In this document: positions 6,390-11,261 of the stretch, in pieces
Layout: each line of letters begins with the position of its first letter
Position numbering within the stretch: the stretch's first letter is position 1
Assembly: GCA_007120915.1 (NCBI GenBank)
Contig: SKMT01000291.1
Coordinates: 1 to 11,261, forward strand
Origin: Myxococcales bacterium
Lineage (GTDB): Bacteria > Myxococcota_A > Bradymonadia > Bradymonadales > Bradymonadaceae
Direction of reading: 5' to 3'
DNA length: 11,261 bases
Program-made: the position numbers and the translations under genes
Notes under the pieces: generated by a model
What the model saw: the letters and a program-made list of their open reading frames with translations, nothing else
Databases searched by the model: none
What the model was told of the DNA's origin: nothing

Positions 6390-7151
6390 ATGCTTTTGGA
6401 AATCAAAAACCTGCACGTTCGCGCCGGGGATACACAAATCCTCAAGGGTGTGAATCTGAACGTCGAAGCGGGCGAAATTCACGCCATCATGGGCCCCAAC
6501 GGCAGCGGCAAGAGCACGCTTGCAAATGTGGTCGCCGGCCATCCGGCCTACGAGGTGACCGAAGGAACGGTGCGCTACGACGGCGACGATCTGCTGGAGT
6601 TGGACACCGACGAGCGCGCCAGAGACGGCGTGTTTCTCGCCTTTCAGTACCCGGTGGAGATCCCGGGGGTGAGCAACTCCCAGTTGATGCGCCAGGCGTA
6701 CAACGAGCGGCGCAAAGCGCGTGGAGAAGACGAACTGGATCCGCTTCAGTTCGACGACTATGTGCGCGAGAAGGTCAAAGTGGTGGACATGGACCCGGAC
6801 TTTCTGGATCGCAGCGTGAACGTCGATTTTTCGGGCGGTGAGAAGAAGCGCAACGAGATCTTGCAGATGGCGGTGTTGGAGCCGCGTCTGGCGCTGTTGG
6901 ACGAAACGGACAGCGGGCTGGACATCGACGCGCTTCGAGTGGTCTCCAACGGGATCAACCAGCTTGCCGGTGACGACAACGCCGTGGTGCTGGTGACGCA
7001 CTACCAGCGGATTCTGGACTACGTCGAGCCCGACAAGGTGCACGCGATGGTCGACGGTGAGATCGTGCAGTCCGGCGGCAAAGAGCTGGCGATGGAGCTT
7101 GAAGAGCGCGGCTATGACTGGGTCGCCAAGCAGAAAGGAGCTGCCCAATGA
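6390..7151 (+). CDS. sufC: Fe-S cluster assembly ATPase SufC
   Basis: The product is 253 aa, the normal SufC size. It is an ABC-type ATPase without membrane domains that binds SufB and SufD and powers the conformational change exposing the cluster assembly site. Walker A is GPNGSGKST (35-43), the Q-loop is Q86, the signature is FSGGEKKRNE (147-156), Walker B is LALLDETDSGLD with D171/E172, and the switch histidine is H204. The DETDSGLDIDAL block after Walker B is diagnostic of SufC against transporter ATPases. The ATG at 6390 has only a weak AGGA at 6378-6381. The last bases overlap the sufD start as ATGA (7148-7151), so SufD translation is probably coupled. Confidence 0.98.
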   Translation: MLLEIKNLHVRAGDTQILKGVNLNVEAGEIHAIMGPNGSGKSTLANVVAGHPAYEVTEGTVRYDGDDLLELDTDERARDGVFLAFQYPVEIPGVSNSQLMRQAYNERRKARGEDELDPLQFDDYVREKVKVVDMDPDFLDRSVNVDFSGGEKKRNEILQMAVLEPRLALLDETDSGLDIDALRVVSNGINQLAGDDNAVVLVTHYQRILDYVEPDKVHAMVDGEIVQSGGKELAMELEERGYDWVAKQKGAAQ

Positions 7152-8488
7152 GCACGGCCGAAGAGACGAGAGAGACGATGGCGCGCCATCCCTTCGTCGC
7201 CCGGTTTATCGACCAGGGGCGAGCGAGGCGAACCAGCGGCCAGCCCCAGTGGTGGGCCGATCTGCGCACGGGCGCGCTCCAGAAGCTTGTGGGCCTGGAT
7301 GTACCCGGGCGCAAGGATGAGGAGTGGCGGTTCATCAACCTGAGCTCCCTGGTTGAGCGGGACTGGTCGCCCCAAGAAGACGCGACGTTCGAGCCGACGG
7401 CAGATCAACTGGAAGAGTGGCGGGTTCCGGAGGCGTCATCGACGACGCTGGTGTTCGCCAACGGCCGGTACATCCCGGAGCTGTCGACGGTCGCCGACTT
7501 GCCGGAGGGCGCGCGTGTGACCACCTGGTCCGAGTTGCGCGACGCCGGTGAGTTGGACGTGATCGCCGACTACGTCGACATCGCCGACTACTGGGAAGAC
7601 GACGTCTTCTACAATCTGAACAGCGCAAACTTCGAGGACGGGCTCGTCGTCGTTGTGGACCGCAACGTGGTGGTCGAGCAGCCGATTCACGTGCTGCACG
7701 TCGCCGACGGCACCGCCGGCGACTACGCGGCGCACCCGCGCAATGTCATCGTCACCGGTGAGAGCGCGGAGGTGACGGTCATCGAGGAGTACGCCACCGC
7801 CGAAGACGGGGTGTACTTCCACAACGTGGTCGACGAAGTGACAGTGGCGCCCAACTCGAAGGTGCGTCACGTGAAGGTGCAACAGGATTCGACGGACGCA
7901 TTTCACGTCGCCCGCAATCAGATCACCATCGGCGCTGATGCGAACTACGAGTCGACGGCGGTCAACATCGGGGCGGGGCTGTCGAGAAACGACTCCTACG
8001 CGCTGTTTGATGGCCGCAACATCGAGTGTACACTCGACGGGCTCGGCTTCGTCAGTGGCAGTCAGGTCACGGACACCCACACGGCGCTGGACCACGACTA
8101 CCCGGATGCGAACAGCTACCAGTTGCAGAAGAACATCGTCGACGACCGCGCCCACGCGGTGTTTAACGGCAAAATCTTCGTGCAGCAGGATTCGCAGCGC
8201 ATCGACTCGAACCAGCTCAACCAGAATCTGTTGTTGAGCAAGCGCGGGCGGGTCGACACGAAGCCCCAGCTTGAGATTTTTGCCGATGACGTCGTCTGCT
8301 CTCACGGAGCGACGGTGGGGCAGCTCGAAGAGTCACACCTGTTCTATCTGATGGCCCGTGGTGTGGAGCGCGACCGGGCGAAGGCACTTCTGACGTATGC
8401 GTTTGCGGCGGAAGTCCTGGAGGACATCGTGGTCGACACGCTGCGTGAACGACTGGAAGCGCACATCATGGAGCAGACGACGAGCTGA
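7148..8488 (+). CDS. sufD: Fe-S cluster assembly protein SufD
   Basis: The product is 446 aa. It is the SufB paralogue that pairs with SufB in the SufBC2D scaffold and helps iron entry. The N-terminal helical part (1-95) contains DVPGRKDEEWRFINLSSL, where WR(F/Y)..L is typical of SufD. The beta-helix includes FYNLNSANFEDGLVV (154-168). The C-terminal block PQLEIFADDVVCSHGATVGQLEE (373-395) is the family signature: H386 in CSHGAT is the likely equivalent of E. coli SufD His360, which faces the SufB active cysteine. The ATG overlaps the sufC stop by 4 bp, and AAGGAG (7135-7140) lies 7 nt upstream, the best ribosome site in the operon. sufS starts 2 bp after its stop. Confidence 0.97.
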   Translation: MSTAEETRETMARHPFVARFIDQGRARRTSGQPQWWADLRTGALQKLVGLDVPGRKDEEWRFINLSSLVERDWSPQEDATFEPTADQLEEWRVPEASSTTLVFANGRYIPELSTVADLPEGARVTTWSELRDAGELDVIADYVDIADYWEDDVFYNLNSANFEDGLVVVVDRNVVVEQPIHVLHVADGTAGDYAAHPRNVIVTGESAEVTVIEEYATAEDGVYFHNVVDEVTVAPNSKVRHVKVQQDSTDAFHVARNQITIGADANYESTAVNIGAGLSRNDSYALFDGRNIECTLDGLGFVSGSQVTDTHTALDHDYPDANSYQLQKNIVDDRAHAVFNGKIFVQQDSQRIDSNQLNQNLLLSKRGRVDTKPQLEIFADDVVCSHGATVGQLEESHLFYLMARGVERDRAKALLTYAFAAEVLEDIVVDTLRERLEAHIMEQTTS

Positions 8489-8490
8489 CC

Positions 8491-9753
8491 ATGGAAATGC
8501 CCACGCGCAACAAACAACGAATCAATCGAAGCCGGCGAAGCTGGGAGCAGATCCGGAAGGAATTTCCGGTTCTGTCCCAGTCGGTCAACGACCATCCGCT
8601 GGCGTACCTGGACAACGCGGCGTCGAGTCAGATGCCGCAGCAGGTGGTGGACAAGCTGGTGTGGTATCACACGGGCAACCACTCCAACGTTCATCGGGGA
8701 GTGCACACGCTCAGCCAGCGCGCCACCGACGCCTACGACGGCGCGCGCAAGAGAGTTGCGGAGTTTATCAACGCACCTCACGAGCGGGAGTGCATCTTCG
8801 TTCGCGGCACCACGGAAGGGATCAACCTGGTGGCCCACGGCTTCGGCCACAAATTCGTGGGTGAAGGCGACACCATCGTGGTGTCAGCGCTGGAGCATCA
8901 CTCCAATATCGTGCCCTGGCAGATGTTGTGCGAACAGAAGGGCGCGAATCTGGAAGTGATCCCGATGAACGACGCCGGAGAGCTGGTGCTCGACGAGCTG
9001 GATGAGATGCTCGACGACTCGGTGAAGCTGGTCGGTGTGAATCACGTCTCCAACGCGCTGGGCACGGTCAACCCGGTCGAAGAGATCATCGAGCGGGCGC
9101 ACAGCCGGGACATCCCGGTGCTTGTCGACGGCGCGCAGGCGATTCCACACATGCCGGTGGACGTCCAGCAGTTGGGCGCTGATTTCTACGTCTTTTCGGG
9201 CCACAAGATGTGCGGGCCCACGGGCATCGGTGTGTTGTGGGGGCGAAGCGAATTGCTCGAAGAGATGGATCCGTACCAGGGCGGCGGGGACATGATCCTC
9301 AGCGTGACCTGGGAGGGGTCGAAGTACAACGACGTGCCCCATAAGTTTGAGGCGGGAACCCCGTCGATTGCCGCGGCGGTGGCGCTGGGCGAGGCGGTGG
9401 ATTACCTCGACGAGATCGGCATGGAGCGCATCGCCGAACGAGAAGCCGAGCTTCTTGAGATGGCCACTGAGCGCATCGAAGAGCTGGGTGGGGTCCGCCC
9501 GGTGGGCACCGCCGAACACAAAGCGTCGGTGCTTTCGTTTATGATCGAAGGGGTTCACCCCCACGATGTTGGGACTATCCTCGACAGCGAAGGTGTGGCA
9601 ATTCGCGCCGGGCACCACTGTGCCCAGCCTGTCATGGACCGGCTGGGCATTGCTGCGACGGCGCGGGCATCGCTGGCGTTTTACAACAACGAGCGCGACA
9701 TCGATCGGTTGGTCGCCGGGATCTACTCGGTGAAGGAGATATTCGGCGTATGA
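8491..9753 (+). CDS. sufS: Type II cysteine desulfurase SufS
   Basis: The product is 420 aa. It is a PLP enzyme that turns cysteine into alanine and passes a persulfide to its acceptor, here probably SufU. The PLP-binding lysine is K239 in FSGHKMCGPTG, the cofactor-stacking histidine is H136 (LEHHSN), D213 and Q216 lie in VDGAQ, and the catalytic cysteine is C377 in RAGHHCAQP, the class II (SufS) form. Compared with B. subtilis SufS the N-terminus has about 16 extra basic residues before SWEQIRKEFPVL. An alternative ATG at 8497 removes only two of them. Neither start has a strong ribosome site, and the 2-bp gap after sufD suggests translational coupling. It overlaps sufU by 4 bp. Confidence 0.97.
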   Translation: MEMPTRNKQRINRSRRSWEQIRKEFPVLSQSVNDHPLAYLDNAASSQMPQQVVDKLVWYHTGNHSNVHRGVHTLSQRATDAYDGARKRVAEFINAPHERECIFVRGTTEGINLVAHGFGHKFVGEGDTIVVSALEHHSNIVPWQMLCEQKGANLEVIPMNDAGELVLDELDEMLDDSVKLVGVNHVSNALGTVNPVEEIIERAHSRDIPVLVDGAQAIPHMPVDVQQLGADFYVFSGHKMCGPTGIGVLWGRSELLEEMDPYQGGGDMILSVTWEGSKYNDVPHKFEAGTPSIAAAVALGEAVDYLDEIGMERIAEREAELLEMATERIEELGGVRPVGTAEHKASVLSFMIEGVHPHDVGTILDSEGVAIRAGHHCAQPVMDRLGIAATARASLAFYNNERDIDRLVAGIYSVKEIFGV

Positions 9754-10220
9754 CGAACATGCGGGCGCTATACCAGGAGGTGATCCTGGACCACAACAAG
9801 AAGCCGCGAAACTTCGGGAAGCTCGAAGACGCGAACCGGTTTGCCGTCGGCGACAATCCGCTGTGTGGCGACAACTACACGGTGTACGCCGTCGTCGGAG
9901 ATGACGGAGTGATCGAAGAGACGGCCTTCGATGGCACGGGATGTGCGATCTCGAAGGCCGCCGCCTCGATGATGACGGTGCGCATCAAGGGCAAGACGCT
10001 GGAAGAAGCGGAAGTGATGGTGGAAGAATTCCGCAGACTGATGACCGGCAAACTCGATCCCGACGACGACCATCATCTGGGCCACCTGACGGTGTTCGAG
10101 GGCGTCAGTCAGCTGCCACAGCGCGTCAAGTGCGCAGTGCTGCCGTTTCACACGTTGCATGCGGCGCTGGAGGGGAAGGAAGAGGTGTCGACGGAAGGTC
10201 AGGACGATCCGCTCGGGTAG
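9750..10220 (+). CDS. sufU: SufU-type sulfur acceptor (zinc-dependent sulfurtransferase)
   Basis: The product is 156 aa, SufU-sized. Conserved ligands are C39 and D41 in NPLCGD, C65 in GTGCAIS and C128 in RVKCAVLPF. Between C65 and C128 there is the insertion (about 98-120, LMTGKLDPDDDHHLGHLTVF) that separates SufU from IscU, and the IscU LPPVK motif is missing. In B. subtilis, SufU uses the matching residues to bind zinc and take the persulfide from SufS. The ATGA overlap with sufS and AAGGAG (9733-9738) support the start at 9750, although the spacing of 11 nt is long. The last 15 residues are an acidic tail. No sufE gene is seen in the window, consistent with SufU as the acceptor. Confidence 0.95.
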   Translation: MTNMRALYQEVILDHNKKPRNFGKLEDANRFAVGDNPLCGDNYTVYAVVGDDGVIEETAFDGTGCAISKAAASMMTVRIKGKTLEEAEVMVEEFRRLMTGKLDPDDDHHLGHLTVFEGVSQLPQRVKCAVLPFHTLHAALEGKEEVSTEGQDDPLG

Positions 10221-10302
10221 ATGCTAGGCGCTGGGCTCTAGGTGCTGGGCGCTGGGCTCTAGGTGCTGGGCGCTGGGCTCTAGGGGCTGGGTGCTGGGTG
10301 AT
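10221..10302. repeat. 21-bp tandem repeat directly after the sufU stop codon
   Basis: Two exact adjacent copies (10240-10260 and 10261-10281) of a 21-bp unit made of AGGTGCTGGG followed by CGCTGGGCTCT are flanked by degenerate copies at 10221-10239 and 10282-10302. Internally the unit is itself a double (GCTGGGCGCTGGG). The period is a multiple of three, and no frame is interrupted within the exact copies except where CTCTAG falls in frame. It begins immediately after the sufU stop. Confidence 0.9.
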
Positions 10303-10320
10303 ACATCGACGGGAGGGAGC

Positions 10321-10376
10321 CGACCCGAGACGCAAGACACACACGACCCACGACCCGAGACGCACGACCCGCGACA
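10321..10376. repeat. CGACCC/GAGACGCA direct repeats upstream of nfu
   Basis: CGACCCGAGACGCA occurs at 10321-10334 and again at 10351-10364 (period 30), with further ACGACCC words between and after. The region lies in the same frame as nfu and is open, so upstream start codons are possible in principle. The strong ribosome site next to 10390 argues that it is not translated. Confidence 0.8.
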
Positions 10377-10389
10377 CTGGAGGTACACC

Positions 10390-11022
10390 ATGAAGATCGA
10401 AGAGATTGAGCCGACGCCGAACCCGAACGCGATGAAGTTCGTGCTCGACACACCGGTGACCCAGGGGTTTGTCACGCACTCGTTCGAGGACGAGGAGTCG
10501 GCGGAGGCGGTGCCTCTTGCCCGGGATATCTTTGGCATCGAGCATGTGATCTCGGTCTACTTTGCGGACCGTTGGATCACGGTGACCCAGGACGGGGAGG
10601 CGGAGTGGTCGGAGTTGCTGCGCGAGATCGCCGATCCGATTCGCGACGCCGAACCGGCGGACGCTCGCGTCGATATGGGCGGTGGAGACGATAGCAAGGG
10701 CGGGCTGTTCGCCGACGACGAGGAGATACCGGGCGAAGACGACCCGCGGATGCCGCAGATCAAAGAGATCCTGGAGGACGAAATTTTGCCCTTCCTGCAG
10801 GGCGACGGCGGTGGGTTGTCGATCAAGGGGTTGGTCGACGATGAGCTGCTCATCGAATACGAGGGTGCCTGCGGGACCTGTCCCGCCTCCATCACCGGCA
10901 CCCTGATGGCCATCGAAAATCTGCTGAAGACGCGGGTCGACGAGAACCTGACGGTCGAAACCGTCGGCGGCGGGATGTTTCCCGGCGGTGGCGGTGGGCC
11001 GATGACACCTCCGATGTATTGA
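10390..11022 (+). CDS. nfu: Nfu-type Fe-S cluster carrier (NFU N-terminal domain + NifU C-terminal domain)
   Basis: The product is 210 aa. The N-terminal NFU domain (about 1-85) opens with EPTPNPNAMKFVLD, its usual signature. A glycine- and acid-rich linker (about 86-118) leads to a NifU-like domain (about 120-193) with EILPFLQGDGGGL and the cluster-binding pair C161/C164 in GACGTCPAS. Such proteins bind a [4Fe-4S] cluster between two subunits and deliver it to target enzymes. The tail (193-210) is unusual: GGGMF, then a glycine run, then PMTPPMY. The ATG at 10390 is chosen because GGAGG (10379-10383) sits 6 nt upstream. An in-frame extension to 10291 through the repeats is open but has no family similarity. 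The 169-bp repeat gap after sufU leaves it uncertain whether nfu is in the same transcript. Confidence 0.95.
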   Translation: MKIEEIEPTPNPNAMKFVLDTPVTQGFVTHSFEDEESAEAVPLARDIFGIEHVISVYFADRWITVTQDGEAEWSELLREIADPIRDAEPADARVDMGGGDDSKGGLFADDEEIPGEDDPRMPQIKEILEDEILPFLQGDGGGLSIKGLVDDELLIEYEGACGTCPASITGTLMAIENLLKTRVDENLTVETVGGGMFPGGGGGPMTPPMY

Positions 11023-11029
11023 ATGTTCT

Positions 11030-11070
11030 CAGCAGGAAGCTGGACCCGGTACGGTCTGCTTGCTGTTGTT
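11030..11070 (+). terminator. Possible intrinsic terminator after nfu
   Basis: An imperfect stem pairs CAGC (11030-11033) with GCTG (11062-11065), AAGC (11037-11040) with GCTT (11058-11061) and GACC (11043-11046) with GGTC (11053-11056), with a 3-nt bulge, a small internal loop and a 6-nt loop, followed by TTGTT. It would end the suf transcript before the lipoprotein gene. The bulges and the broken T tract make it weak. Confidence 0.4.
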
Positions 11071-11090
11071 CCATGTGCAAAAGGCACCTG

Positions 11091-11261
11091 ATGAAGACCA
11101 AATTTGCTGTCCCTGTGCCCCTACTGTTGTTGTGCTTCCCGTTGCTGATTGTCGGCTGTGAATCGGAGTTACAGACCTCCGGGGGTGACGACGGTGAGCT
11201 GGCGGAGGTGGCCACCAGCGGAGATTACGACGATCTGAATAATCTTCCGGACTTGTTTGAC
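11091..11261 (+). CDS. Lipoprotein precursor, partial (runs off right edge)
   Basis: The first 57 codons are visible. MKTK is followed by a hydrophobic stretch (6-22) and the lipobox LIVGC with the lipidated cysteine at C23 and Glu at +2, so an outer-membrane destination is more likely than inner-membrane retention. After the cysteine the sequence is acidic and polar (D, E, G, S), a flexible linker common in deltaproteobacterial lipoproteins. No domain is visible before the edge, so the function is unknown. AAAAGG (11079-11084) is 6 nt upstream of the ATG. The 68-bp gap and possible terminator suggest it is a separate unit from nfu. Confidence 0.8.
   Translation, partial: MKTKFAVPVPLLLLCFPLLIVGCESELQTSGGDDGELAEVATSGDYDDLNNLPDLFD

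Noticed and set aside
5410..6390. 326-codon minus-strand frame opposite sufB
   Set aside because: It lies fully antisense to the highly conserved sufB gene and its composition (R, H, V and L rich) is typical of a shadow frame.
10221..10376. Possible CRISPR array
   Set aside because: The repeats are contiguous or degenerate with no uniform unique spacers, and no cas genes are present.
10291..10389. In-frame N-terminal extension of nfu
   Set aside because: It translates the repeat linker, has no similarity to Nfu, and the strong GGAGG before 10390 marks the start there.
10224..10545. Minus-strand frames over the 21-bp repeat giving repetitive peptides (LEPSAQH and APRAQRP repeats)
   Set aside because: Repetitive peptides follow automatically from a tandem repeat with period divisible by three; no start signal is present and they run into the nfu gene antisense.

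Overview
The window looks like a piece of chromosome from a GC-rich Gram-negative bacterium. A predicted outer-membrane beta-barrel protein and a lipoprotein precursor support a two-membrane envelope. The signalling proteins (a REC-first histidine kinase of the 'DQRMP' type and a membrane PAS-GAF sensor) and the repeat-rich intergenic DNA resemble Myxococcota/Bradymonadales-like deltaproteobacteria. That placement is an inference from style, not from a marker gene.

Left part (1-3673): signalling and envelope. A membrane sensor with PAS and GAF domains runs off the left edge on the minus strand (1277 to 1). A gene-poor gap of about 480 bp follows, holding a palindrome near a possible promoter, a strong minus-facing intrinsic terminator and a G8 tract. 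Next comes a small exported beta-barrel-like protein (1757-2392, plus). It converges, with a 6-bp gap, on a soluble response regulator/histidine kinase hybrid (3673-2399, minus).

Middle (3674-4325): about 650 bp with no convincing gene. It contains GC-rich inverted and direct repeats and probably the divergent promoters of the kinase and the suf cluster.

Right part (4326-11022): a complete SUF iron-sulfur cluster assembly locus in the order rrf2-type regulator, sufB, sufC, sufD, sufS, sufU, nfu. SufS (cysteine desulfurase) supplies persulfide sulfur and SufU accepts it. SufB-SufC-SufD is the ATP-driven scaffold. Nfu is a likely carrier to client proteins. The Rrf2 protein, with IscR-like cysteines, is the likely Fe-S-sensing regulator. 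Key catalytic residues are present in every enzyme. No sufE, sufA or sufT is seen. sufC-sufD and sufS-sufU overlap by 4 bp and sufD-sufS are 2 bp apart, so translation is probably coupled. The sufB-sufC and sufU-nfu gaps are instead filled with short degenerate repeats. A lipoprotein gene begins at 11091 and runs off the right edge.

The protein-coding content is well explained by known families, and I do not see a new gene system. The least explained material is intergenic: a repeat 'vocabulary' (CAAGAC, ACGACCC, a 21-bp tandem repeat) recurring in several gaps, and a terminator whose position suggests long antisense transcription across the beta-barrel gene.
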